Positions 7,584 through 15,311 of a stretch of 49,826 nucleotides of DNA are shown here, piece by piece (position 1 is the stretch's first letter; each line of letters begins with the position of its first letter). The DNA is taken from contig JADYZP010000038.1 of the NCBI GenBank assembly GCA_020853025.1, positions 1 through 49,826 of the forward strand. Direction: 5' to 3'. Source of the stretch: Burkholderiales bacterium. Lineage in GTDB: Bacteria; Pseudomonadota; Gammaproteobacteria; Burkholderiales; Casimicrobiaceae. The position numbers and the translations under genes were made by a program. The notes below the pieces were generated by a model. That model was not told where the DNA came from, did no database searches, and was given only the letters and a program-made list of their open reading frames with translations.

Positions 7584-8243
7584 TCAGACCTCGACCGGCA
7601 GTCCGGACGCCTTCCACTCCGGAAACCCGTCCTCCAGCCGGCGTGCCCGGAATCCCTTTGTGCGCAGCAAAGTTACCGCGTCCACTGATAGCAGGCAGTA
7701 GGGACCGCGGCAATAGGCGATGACTTCGCGCCCCTTGGGAAATTGTGTCAAGCGTTTGCGCAGGTCTTCGACCGGAACGTTGATCGCGCCGGGCAAATGC
7801 CCGGCGTCGAATTCCTTGGCCGGCCGGACGTCGAGCACGGTCACGAGCCCCTGCTTCGAACGTCTTAACAGTTCGGCGGCTGGGATCGGCTCCAGGTCGT
7901 CGCGCGCGGTAATGTAGGTGCGGACCAAGTGTGCCATTTCGGCGAGCCTCTTCTCTGCGACCAGTCCCAGTGCGGCGATCAGGTCCACCACGTCCGAGCC
8001 CGCCACCTCGTAGAACACCCTCAGGCCTTCCTTTCGCGCGCGTACCAGCCCGGCGCGGCGCAGTTCCTGCAAATGCTTCGACGCGTTTGCGACCGACAGC
8101 CGCGTCATGGTGGCCAGTTCCTCCACGCTCCGCGGCCCTTGCGCGACGAAATCCAGCAACTCCAGCCGGTTGCCGCTTGACAGGGCTTTGCCCACCCGTG
8201 CGAGTTGGGCATGCACGTCTTGCTTGAAAGTTTCTGTTGACAT
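7584..8243 (-). CDS. ArsR-family regulator fused to a rhodanese domain
   Basis: This 219-residue protein has a winged-helix ArsR domain at about 1-95 ('SSGNRLELLDFVAQGPRSV', 'NASKHLQELRRAGLV', 'GLRVFYEV'). A rhodanese domain follows at about 120-219, with an active loop 'CRGPYC' and the 'LDVRPAKEFDAGHLPGAINVP' start motif. The DNA-binding half contains no cysteine, so classical CXC metal sensing is unlikely. The two visible cysteines are in the rhodanese loop, which suggests sensing of sulfane sulfur or an oxidised thiol. The ATG at 8243 is followed upstream by a perfect 10-bp-arm palindrome (8261-8294), its probable autoregulatory operator. A decayed gene and a VTT-rhodanese gene lie divergently. 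Confidence 0.9.
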   Translation of the reverse strand: MSTETFKQDVHAQLARVGKALSSGNRLELLDFVAQGPRSVEELATMTRLSVANASKHLQELRRAGLVRARKEGLRVFYEVAGSDVVDLIAALGLVAEKRLAEMAHLVRTYITARDDLEPIPAAELLRRSKQGLVTVLDVRPAKEFDAGHLPGAINVPVEDLRKRLTQFPKGREVIAYCRGPYCLLSVDAVTLLRTKGFRARRLEDGFPEWKASGLPVEV

Positions 8244-8260
8244 CGTCGCCGCACCTTCCT

Positions 8261-8294
8261 ACTATTCAACCGTTCAGTAGATATGTTGAATAGT
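8261..8294. promoter_or_regulatory. Perfect palindromic operator upstream of the ArsR-rhodanese gene
   Basis: ACTATTCAAC (8261-8270) and GTTGAATAGT (8285-8294) are exact inverted complements separated by 14 bases. The site lies 18 bp upstream of the regulator's start and ahead of the divergent gene at 8343. The AT-rich palindrome stands out in a GC-rich region and resembles ArsR-type operators, in which ATTCAA-like half-sites are typical. Binding by the adjacent regulator is inferred. Confidence 0.7.
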
Positions 8295-8342
8295 ACCTCA
8301 TTGATGGAATCAGGGCAAGACATAAGTGCACGAGGAGCGAGC

Positions 8343-8635
8343 ATGGGGTTTGACGAATGGGCGCTGGCCCGCGAACAGACCGTCCGCCCGAGCGCGTTCT
8401 TTGGCGTGTTCGCGCTGATGGCCGTGTTGGAAGCGCTGGCGCCTAGGCGGGTACATCACGCTGACGCGGACATCGACGCAACCACCGGACGTGCGCTGGT
8501 CCGATCGAAATCCTGCTGTCGATGATGGTCAAGTTCGCGACAATAGCGGTGCTCGGGGTGCCAGCCGCTGCGGTACTGGTGTTCGAGGTGCTGCTCAACG
8601 CCACGGCGATGGTCAATCACGCCAATCTGCGGCAG
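8343..8635 (+). pseudogene. Degraded sterol desaturase/fatty acid hydroxylase-family gene
   Basis: The ATG at 8343 starts a typical N-terminus ('ALAREQTVRPSAFFGVFALM', then 'EALAPRR'). It then jumps directly to the 'VHHADADIDATTG' histidine-box region, so about 100 residues are missing. A frameshift follows near 8500. The next frame resumes as 'PIEILLSMMVKFATIAVLG', then 'FEVLLNATAMVNHANL', and homology is lost after about 8635. An internal deletion, a frameshift and a missing C-terminus make it a pseudogene. A 33-codon open stretch that follows (8643-8741, ending '..IGSTPESGHEAR') overlaps the next gene's start, and I could not place it. Confidence 0.8.
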
Positions 8636-8727
8636 CGACGCGGCGGTAAAGCTCACCGGCCTGCTTGCGCTCTCGTTCGCGCAGGCGGGCACTCGCTACG
8701 CGATCGGGAGCACGCCGGAATCGGGTC

Positions 8728-9714
8728 ATGAAGCCAGGTAACGCAGCTCGCGTTGGGCTCGCTTTGGTGCTGGCCGCGGGGCTCGTCCTCGGATATGCAA
8801 ACCGCACGGCACTGAGCGCGGACGCACTTTCCGCGTGGCTCGCCGAAGTCGGCGCCTGGGCGCCATTGGCGTTCATCGCGCTCTATGCGGCGGCGACCGT
8901 GATGTTCCTTCCCGGGTCGGTGCTCACGCTCGCCGCAGGCGCGCTGTTCGGCGCCGTGCCCGGAGCACTGTACAGCCTGACCGGCGCCACGCTGGGCGCA
9001 ACGCTCGCCTTCCTTGTCGCGCGCTACCTCGCCGCGGATTGGGTCGCGCGCAGGGCCGGCGGCAGGCTGAAGCAGCTGATCGAAGGCGTGGAAGCCGAAG
9101 GCTGGCGCTTTGTCGCCTTCGTGCGCCTGGTGCCTCTGTTTCCCTTCAACCTGGTTAACTACGCGCTCGGCCTGACGCGTATCCCGCTGTTTGCCTATGC
9201 GGCCGCTTCTTTCGTCTGCATGTTTCCCGGGGCGCTCGCCTATGCCTGGCTCGGCCATGCCGGACGCGAATCCCTCACCGGTGAGGCGGGTGCAATCCGC
9301 AACGCCCTGTTTGCGCTTGCGCTGCTTGCGCTCGTTGCTTTCCTGCCCCGGCTGGTACGGCAGTATCGCCAGGCCGGCATCCGCTGGATCGATAGCGGCA
9401 GCCTCAAAGGCAGCCTTGAACAAAGCGACAGGCCACTGCTTGTCGACGTCCGTACAGCGGACGATTTTGTAGGTCCACTCGGTCACATCCCGGGCGCGCG
9501 CAACATTCCGCTAGAGGAGCTGTCTGCGCACCTGGCACAACTTGAGCCGTCGAAGCAGCACCCTCTGATGCTTATATGCCGGACCCAGAAGCGCTCGCTA
9601 ACGGCCGCGCATCAGCTCAAACAAGCTGGTTTTACCGACGTCTGGATCCTCCGCGGCGGCATGGAACAGTGGAACAAGGAAGGATACGCGATCGCACGTG
9701 AATCCGGCCTATGA
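8728..9714 (+). CDS. VTT-domain (TVP38/TMEM64/DedA-like) membrane protein with C-terminal rhodanese domain
   Basis: This 328-residue protein starts at ATG 8728. A hydrophobic N-terminal segment, then a VTT domain at about 20-205 with 'PGSVLTLAAGALFG', 'GATLGATLAFLVARYLA' and 'FVRLVPLFPFNLVNYALGLT', is followed by a final membrane helix near 190-210. A cytosolic rhodanese domain occupies about 225-328, with 'LVDVRTADDF', 'GHIPGARNIPLEEL' and a 'CRTQKRS' active loop. VTT proteins act in membrane lipid handling or small-solute transport, and the fused rhodanese suggests a sulfur-related role. It shares its neighbourhood with the ArsR-rhodanese regulator at 7584. Confidence 0.88.
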   Translation: MKPGNAARVGLALVLAAGLVLGYANRTALSADALSAWLAEVGAWAPLAFIALYAAATVMFLPGSVLTLAAGALFGAVPGALYSLTGATLGATLAFLVARYLAADWVARRAGGRLKQLIEGVEAEGWRFVAFVRLVPLFPFNLVNYALGLTRIPLFAYAAASFVCMFPGALAYAWLGHAGRESLTGEAGAIRNALFALALLALVAFLPRLVRQYRQAGIRWIDSGSLKGSLEQSDRPLLVDVRTADDFVGPLGHIPGARNIPLEELSAHLAQLEPSKQHPLMLICRTQKRSLTAAHQLKQAGFTDVWILRGGMEQWNKEGYAIARESGL

Positions 9715-9914
9715 CGCAATAGGAAAACCGAAGCGCACTTGCGGAACTGACGTTTTGGACGCAGTGGGCTGACAAAGGGATCGTGTTTTGGGGCAAGAGT
9801 CGTGACACAGATAGATTCCAGGTTTTTCGCAGGTGCGTGTTGCGCTGGCAATCCGACCCGATACCTGCCGGGAGGCCACGCGCCGTGCAATGCGTCTTGC
9901 CGAAGGAGCCGCGC

Positions 9915-11132
9915 ATGACCATGACTCGGAAGCGTATCGTTATCGTCGGTATCGGTGTCGTTCTGCTCGTCTTCCTGGGTTGGCGCCTGGTTCGCCCGAT
10001 GAGTATTTTCGTAGTGTCGGAACACTTCGAGCGGCCGATCGACACCAGCAACGCGTCGATGGCCACGGAAGCACTGCGGGCCAGTACTTGTGGCGCTTGC
10101 CACCGCGAAATTTACGAGGAGTGGAAGACGAGCATCCATAGCCAGGCCTGGACCGATCCCTACTTTCAGGCTGATTGGAAGTTCGACGAGCTGCAGCAGG
10201 TTTGCAAGAACTGCCATATTCCCCTCGACCGGCAGCAGGAACACAAGGTACTCGGCTTCAACGACGCGGAGAAATTGAAACCTGTGCTCGTCGACAACCC
10301 GGAATTCGATGCGCAGCTGCAGCACGAGGGCGTGACCTGTGCTGCCTGCCACTTCAAGGACGGCAAGCTCCTCGGCGTCAACGGCAACCTCAATGCACCG
10401 CATCCGGTCGAGAAACTCGCGGACTCGAACGATATCTGCCTGCGCTGCCACATCGTCCAGGGTGCGCGCTGGGACACTTTTTTTCGTTATCCCCCGTGCG
10501 GCACCGCGGCCGAAATCGAAGCCGATGCTGGGCGCTGGCCGGGGCGTAGCGGTGAGCTGACGGTGCGCCATGCGAGTGAACTCGGGTGCGTGCAGTGTCA
10601 CATGCCGCTGGTCAAACGCGCGCTGGTCGAGGGTGGCCAGGTGCAGGAGGCACGACGCCACCTGTGGCGCGGCGGCCACGACCCGGCGATGGTGAAACAA
10701 GGTCTGGAGGTCCATTTCGTCGAGATCGGTGCCGGCGCGGCGGACCGGCGCGCGTTTGCACTGACGCTCACCAATGTCGGTGCGGCGCATTTTCTGCCCA
10801 CGGGGACACCAGACCGCCACCTGACCGTGCGGCTGCGCGTGCTCGACCGGGAAGGCCATGCGCTCGAAGAAGAAAAACACTCCCTGAAACGGACAACTAT
10901 GTGGCGCCCCTTCATTATTGATTTGTGGGACACGCGTCTGCAGCGCGGACAGCCGCGTACCTATCGCATCGAGTTTCCGGCCGAGGGCAATCCGGCGCCG
11001 ATCGCGGTTGAGGCCGTCGTGCGTTACCACCTACTTGACGAAAAGCGGCGCGCGCGCATCGGCTACGAGAACACGGAGCCGATTGCCTACGAGGTCTTTC
11101 GGAGTCGCATTGCGCTGCAGGGGGCGCGGTGA
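9915..11132 (+). CDS. Membrane-anchored pentaheme c-type cytochrome
   Basis: This 405-residue protein starts at ATG 9915 after AAGGAG. One N-terminal membrane anchor (about residues 8-25) leads to a periplasmic domain with five CXXCH haem-binding motifs at residues 59-63, 97-101, 142-146, 175-179 and 225-229. The last 170 residues are beta-rich and haem-free ('FALTLTNVGAAHFLPTGTPDRHL'). The pattern fits the cytochrome c554/multihaem electron-transfer group. It probably passes electrons in the periplasm. No reductase partner is adjacent, and the molybdoenzyme at 6998 is dead. A distal ligand cannot be assigned from sequence alone. Confidence 0.85.
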   Translation: MTMTRKRIVIVGIGVVLLVFLGWRLVRPMSIFVVSEHFERPIDTSNASMATEALRASTCGACHREIYEEWKTSIHSQAWTDPYFQADWKFDELQQVCKNCHIPLDRQQEHKVLGFNDAEKLKPVLVDNPEFDAQLQHEGVTCAACHFKDGKLLGVNGNLNAPHPVEKLADSNDICLRCHIVQGARWDTFFRYPPCGTAAEIEADAGRWPGRSGELTVRHASELGCVQCHMPLVKRALVEGGQVQEARRHLWRGGHDPAMVKQGLEVHFVEIGAGAADRRAFALTLTNVGAAHFLPTGTPDRHLTVRLRVLDREGHALEEEKHSLKRTTMWRPFIIDLWDTRLQRGQPRTYRIEFPAEGNPAPIAVEAVVRYHLLDEKRRARIGYENTEPIAYEVFRSRIALQGAR

Positions 11133-11150
11133 GGTGCGCTTCGACGCGCT

Positions 11151-11246
11151 TATCGCATTCTGCTGCAGGAGAATTTCGAAACTTTCCTCGCCGAAATCGA
11201 AGCCGGTGAGGCAGCGAGATTTGCGAAAGACGAATTTGATGCCTTT
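11151..11246 (+). pseudogene. N-terminal remnant of an IS91-family transposase
   Basis: In one frame this stretch reads 'YRILLQENFETFLAEIEAG', then 'FAKDEFDAF'. That matches the start of IS91-type transposases, where a 'YR..LQ..FETF' segment is followed by '(F/Y)VKDEFDAFLECG'. The zinc-ribbon region and the catalytic tyrosine region that should follow are missing. The frame stays open to about 11380 but loses any family resemblance. This accounts for most of the gap between the cytochrome and the TPR gene. Confidence 0.55.
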
Positions 11247-11427
11247 CGCCACCGCGATCACCGACGGCGAACTGCACGTCCAGCAGAAGGCACGGACAAC
11301 GTGGAGTCGGGCCTTCAGGTGGGCAACGAAATGCGCCACCCGATGGCCATGCGCGGCTCCGGGCCGCCACCACCTTGACCACCTTTTTCGAACGGGTCGA
11401 TAATCCAAAAAATTCCCGGAGGCCAGC

Positions 11428-12318
11428 ATGGCGCAACTCGGTCGTCGTGGATGCATGGTCGTCGCTCTGCTTGGCGCAACGCTGGCCGCGGCGAGCGGCG
11501 AATCGCTTGGTGCTGCGCGTTGCGAACACAATGGCGGCGGCAACCCTCAGGCGCTCCAGTCGCTCAATGCACTGCTCGCCCGGGAACCCGGCAACGACGC
11601 TGCGTATCTCGCTCGCGCCCGCTGCCTCTATTACACGGGAAATTACGCGGCGGCCACGCGGGACGCGAGCGAAGCGATCCGGCGCGCGCCCGGTCAGGCC
11701 GAGGCCTACCTCGTCCGCGCCAAGGCCGGCAAGATGCTGGGGCAGATTTCACGGGCGATGAACGACTACTCCGCGGCGATCCGCCTGCAGCCCACCGCCG
11801 AAGCCTACTATGGCCGTGCCTTGACCTACCTGTGGGAGTACCGCGGCAAGGAACGCGAGGCGCTCGACGATTTCACCACCGCCATCCGGCTCGATCCCCG
11901 GTACGTCGGCGCCTACAAGTCCCGGGCCGTGATCTATGCGCGGTTCGATCAATTCCAGAACGCGCTGCAGGATTCGCTCACCGTGCTGAAGCTCGATCCG
12001 GCCACACCCAACGCCTACTGCAATGTCGGCTTCGCGCACTACGCGCTGGGCCACGACGCCGAGGGGCGGCGCTATCTCGACACCTGCTACCGGAAGGATC
12101 CCGACCCCCAGACCCGCGGGTACTACGAAACCGAGGTGCGCAAGGTGCTCGCCGCGCGCAAGCCGAGATCGGTCGGCGGCGGCTACGCGTCGGGCGGACG
12201 CGAGACGACGGTGGTTGACCGGGACAACGAGCGGCAGCAACGCGCGTACGAGAGTCTGCGCAATTCGGGCTTCGAGGGCCGAGCCGAGGCCTGCCGGACC
12301 GATAGCAACAAGTGCTGA
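11428..12318 (+). CDS. Exported tetratricopeptide-repeat protein
   Basis: This 296-residue protein starts at ATG 11428 after GGAGG. A signal peptide ends near residue 29 ('..SGESLGAA'). About five TPR-like units follow, for example 'AAYLARARCLYYTGNYAAAT', 'AYKSRAVIYARFDQFQNAL' and 'NAYCNVGFAHYALGHDAEG'. The tail is polar. It is probably a periplasmic scaffold for protein-protein contacts. It begins a row of exported hypothetical proteins (12312, 12663, 13669) on the same strand. Confidence 0.85.
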   Translation: MAQLGRRGCMVVALLGATLAAASGESLGAARCEHNGGGNPQALQSLNALLAREPGNDAAYLARARCLYYTGNYAAATRDASEAIRRAPGQAEAYLVRAKAGKMLGQISRAMNDYSAAIRLQPTAEAYYGRALTYLWEYRGKEREALDDFTTAIRLDPRYVGAYKSRAVIYARFDQFQNALQDSLTVLKLDPATPNAYCNVGFAHYALGHDAEGRRYLDTCYRKDPDPQTRGYYETEVRKVLAARKPRSVGGGYASGGRETTVVDRDNERQQRAYESLRNSGFEGRAEACRTDSNKC

Positions 12319-12566
12319 GCGTGTACAGGGAGCCCGGTTGCGGCGTCCATCGCGCCGGCCTCGCCGTCCTCGCCGGCGGCCGGATGCTCGCCGTGATCGC
12401 CGTCGCGGGCCTGGCGATCCCGCTGAGCGCCGTCACCAGTTCGCCGTCGACGGTCTGTCGCAACAGCATGACGCCGCAGGGTTCGCAGCAGCGGCCGCGC
12501 CCCGGACACAGGCCGCCGGTGGTCGACCCGGATCAGCGCCAGGCGCCGCAGGGTCCGCAGCGGTAG
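12312..12566 (+). CDS. Possible small exported Pro/Gln-rich protein
   Basis: An 84-codon frame starts with GTG just before the TPR gene's stop. It contains one hydrophobic stretch (about residues 16-42, possibly a signal or anchor) and a Pro/Gln/Arg-rich tail. Third positions are strongly G/C, as in the neighbouring genes. No family is recognised and no convincing ribosome site is seen, so coding is uncertain. If it is not a gene, the 344 bases between 12318 and 12663 hold nothing else I can identify. Confidence 0.3.
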   Translation: MLSVYREPGCGVHRAGLAVLAGGRMLAVIAVAGLAIPLSAVTSSPSTVCRNSMTPQGSQQRPRPGHRPPVVDPDQRQAPQGPQR

Positions 12567-12662
12567 CTTGCGCTGCCCGGTCCCTTGAAAAGCGGTACGC
12601 AGCGCGAATGACGGCAAACGTGACTCGATGAAACGCAGGATCAACGCTTCGATACTCTTGGC

Positions 12663-13628
12663 ATGAAGGTCGCGTTCGCCCTTCTGGCCGTCTTCCTTGC
12701 GACGCTCGCCGTCGACGCCGGCGCGCAAGGCGACGTATTCAGCACGCAGGGCGCGGCCGGTTCACGGCCGCAGGGCGACGCCTTCAATACGCAAGGGCAG
12801 CGCGGGGGGCCATGCGGCACCAACGCCTGGATTCGCGCGCACGGCGGGCGCTGGGACCGCTGCGCGTACGAGCGCGATTGCCCGGGACCCGATACGAGAA
12901 TGTACGGCGAGCCGGATCGCTTTCCCAATAGCGATACGCAGCGCATGCGGGGCTACGTCCGTTGCGCGGTCGATCCCTGCACCCGCAACGGCGCGCAATG
13001 CTGGGGCCGGCGCGAGGATGAAATCCGCACACGGGGCACGCCATCGTCAAAACCTGCGAACGGCTCGACCGCCGATGGAGCGGGCGATGGACGCAAGTCC
13101 ATCAAGCGCTTCTACACCCATCCGCCCGGGGGGCGTCCGGCAGACCCCGAGATGATGCGCGAGGCGATGGATCGGTGCATCCGCGACAAGGGCGAGCTGG
13201 CCTACTACGTGAGCCCGGCCGTGCAGCGAGGGGATGGGCTTGCGCGCTACGATCCGCCCTCCGGCCGCATCGTCTACAACCCCGCCGCCCTTGCCGCACA
13301 AATGCCCTACGTGCGCGCGTACTATCTCGCCACGGCATTCGGCGGACATCTCGTTGCGCTGAAGGCGCGCCAAAGCCCGCGCCCGCCGTCGCCCAAGGAA
13401 CAGCAGCAGGATCGCGACTACGTCGTCGGCTACCTGACCCACTGCCTCATCACCGGTGGACAGCTGCCTCGCGCGACCGGCAACGACGACCCGCGTCTGC
13501 AGTTCCAGGACTTTGTATATGCGTCGGGGGGCAAAATACCGCTGGGCCCCGCGGCGCTGGCGCGCGGCAAGGATTTCGACCACGGATTCTGGGACTTCGA
13601 CATGCCGATGCTGCTCATTCCGCGATAG
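12663..13628 (+). CDS. Exported cysteine-containing hypothetical protein
   Basis: This 321-residue protein starts at ATG 12663. A clean signal peptide ends near 'VDAGAQG'. Two near-identical short segments follow: 'GDVFSTQG' and 'GDAFNTQG'. A region with paired cysteines (C50, C66, C72, C100, C105, C112 approximately) may be disulfide-bonded. The C-terminal half has 'AYYVSPAVQRGDGLARYDPPSGRIVYNP' split across helices, plus 'YVVGYLTHCLITGG', but I do not recognise a family. Codon use is typical of the region. It lies between the TPR protein and a broken DUF4189 gene. Confidence 0.65.
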   Translation: MKVAFALLAVFLATLAVDAGAQGDVFSTQGAAGSRPQGDAFNTQGQRGGPCGTNAWIRAHGGRWDRCAYERDCPGPDTRMYGEPDRFPNSDTQRMRGYVRCAVDPCTRNGAQCWGRREDEIRTRGTPSSKPANGSTADGAGDGRKSIKRFYTHPPGGRPADPEMMREAMDRCIRDKGELAYYVSPAVQRGDGLARYDPPSGRIVYNPAALAAQMPYVRAYYLATAFGGHLVALKARQSPRPPSPKEQQQDRDYVVGYLTHCLITGGQLPRATGNDDPRLQFQDFVYASGGKIPLGPAALARGKDFDHGFWDFDMPMLLIPR

Positions 13629-13668
13629 GAGCGAAGGCGCGGGAACGGACGGCCGGAAGGAGAAGTGA

Positions 13669-13977
13669 ATGGGGCGTTTGCGTGAGGTCATCGTTGCGAT
13701 CGTCGCGGCGCTTTTCGCATCCGCCGTGCCGGCCGCCTCGGTAGACGATTGCATCCGCAACTGCTCGGTGGCGCGGGGCAGTTGCGATTTCGATCCGAGC
13801 GACAGCGGACGTGCGGCCACCTGCCGCCAGCAGGCGGACGCGTGCAGGTACCAATGCCAGCTCGACGGACCCACGGGCGGCAACCGCCCCGCGAAGTTCG
13901 GCGCCATCGCGTATTCGCCGTCGCAGCGTGCAAACGGCATCACCTACGACTTCGGAGATCGCGCGAGCGCCGACCGC
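13669..13977 (+). pseudogene. Truncated exported DUF4189-like protein
   Basis: The ATG at 13669, after a GAAGGAGAAG ribosome site, starts a signal peptide ending near 'AVPAAS' and a cysteine-rich segment (C28, C32, C39, C52, C59, C63). 'KFGAIAYSPSQRANGITYDF' then matches the start of a DUF4189 domain, in which 'GAIAYSPS' is followed by a 'W.YD..' segment. The domain is cut after about 25 residues. From about 13977 the open frame runs on to 14199 only by reading through the antisense of a LysR remnant. An unusual chimeric product of 176 residues could be made, but the natural gene is broken. Confidence 0.65.
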
Positions 13978-14235
13978 GACGGACTCCCTGGCGGCCGAGC
14001 GCAACTCCTCGAACAACGCCAGGCATACGCCCGAAAGCTCATGATGCGCGCGGTAGATCACCGCCACGTTCCACGCCGGCATCGGCGTCTGCATCGTGAC
14101 CTGGGTGACGCCCCGCCGTACGGAGTGGTCCGCGAGAAGCTGCATCGGCAGCAGCGTCACGTAGTCGCTCTGTTCGACGAGCGCGCGCACGCAGGCTAAC
14201 GACGAACTCTCGATCGTGCCATGATTTCGAACCCA
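13972..14235 (-). pseudogene. C-terminal remnant of a LysR-type regulator
   Basis: Read on the minus strand, about 88 residues match the end of a LysR effector-binding domain: 'ALVEQSDYVTLLPMQLLADH', 'PMPAWNVAVIYRAHHELSGV', then 'FEELR'. The DNA-binding N-terminus is absent. At its 3' end it abuts the truncated DUF4189-like gene within a few bases, so both genes seem to have been cut in a single rearrangement around 13970-13980. Confidence 0.65.
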
Positions 14236-14296
14236 CGAACTTCCGATGCGAGCGCTCCGCAACGGCCGGGTGCTGCACACTGGCCGATGTACCATT

Positions 14297-15301
14297 TCAG
14301 AAGAGCGTGACCGCCCAATACGCTGCGGCCGCAATGGCCGCCGCCGCCGGCAGCGTGATCACCCATGCGACGACGATGCGTTGCGCCACGCTCCAGCGCA
14401 CGGCTGCGGTGCGGCGCGCAGCGCCGACGCCGACGATGGCGCCGGTGATGGTATGCGTGGTCGATACCGGCACGCCGAGCCCGGTGGCGACGAACAGCGT
14501 TATCGCACCGCCGGTTTCGGCGCAAAAACCCTGCACCGGCTTGAGCTTGGTGATGCGCGAGCCCATCGTATGCACGATCCGCCAGCCGCCGAGCAGCGTG
14601 CCGAGCGCCATCGCGGCATGGCAGGTCAGCACCACCCACAGCGGCACGTAAAACTCGTCGCCGAGGAGTCCCTGCGAGAACAACAGCACGGCAATGATGC
14701 CCATCGTCTTCTGGGCGTCGTTGCCGCCGTGCCCGACCGAATACATCGCGGCGGAAAAAAGCTGGAGGATGCGAAAGCTCCGATCGACTGCATAAGGTGA
14801 ACGCCGTCGCGCCGCCCAGCTCACGATGACCACAAGCAACTGCGCCAGCACGAAGCCCAGGACCGGCGATACGACGATTCCCGCCGTGGTAAGGGCCAGG
14901 CCATTGAAGACGATCCCGGACAAGCCGGCCTTCGCAACACCCGCACCCGCCAGCCCGCCGATCAGCGCGTGGCTGCTGCTCGACGGGATGCCGAGCGCCC
15001 ACGTGATCAGGTTCCACGCAATCGCACCCACGAGCGCGCCGAAGATGACGGCGCCGTCGACCACGCCAGAAGCGACGATGCCGGTGCCGACGGTCGTGGC
15101 GACGTGCAAACCAAATACCGCGAAGGCGATGAAGTTGAAAAACGCCGCCCAGACGACCGCCACTCGCGGCCGCAGCACGTGCGTCGCCACGACGGTCGCG
15201 ATCGAGTTCGCGGCGTCGTGCAGCCCATTCAGGAAATCGAAGACGAGTGCGACCGCAACGAGGCCGACGAGGACCGGCAAGCCGAGCGCGGCGGCATCCA
15301 T
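14297..15301 (-). CDS. pit: PiT-family inorganic phosphate transporter
   Basis: This 334-residue inner-membrane protein is read from ATG 15301; a longer in-frame extension is antisense to the DUF47 gene. Both PiT signature repeats are present: 'FDFLNGLHDAANSIATVVAT' near the N-terminus and 'GHGGNDAQKTMGI' in the second half. The 'GIPSSSSHALIGGL' and 'GVPVSTTHTITGAI' motifs occur in the corresponding positions. Ten or so hydrophobic segments are visible. It takes up phosphate (as metal-phosphate) with proton coupling. The gene follows the DUF47 gene by 10 bases, the usual Pit accessory arrangement. Confidence 0.93.
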   Translation of the reverse strand: MDAAALGLPVLVGLVAVALVFDFLNGLHDAANSIATVVATHVLRPRVAVVWAAFFNFIAFAVFGLHVATTVGTGIVASGVVDGAVIFGALVGAIAWNLITWALGIPSSSSHALIGGLAGAGVAKAGLSGIVFNGLALTTAGIVVSPVLGFVLAQLLVVIVSWAARRRSPYAVDRSFRILQLFSAAMYSVGHGGNDAQKTMGIIAVLLFSQGLLGDEFYVPLWVVLTCHAAMALGTLLGGWRIVHTMGSRITKLKPVQGFCAETGGAITLFVATGLGVPVSTTHTITGAIVGVGAARRTAAVRWSVAQRIVVAWVITLPAAAAIAAAAYWAVTLF

Positions 15302-15311
15302 CGCGTCGCGG

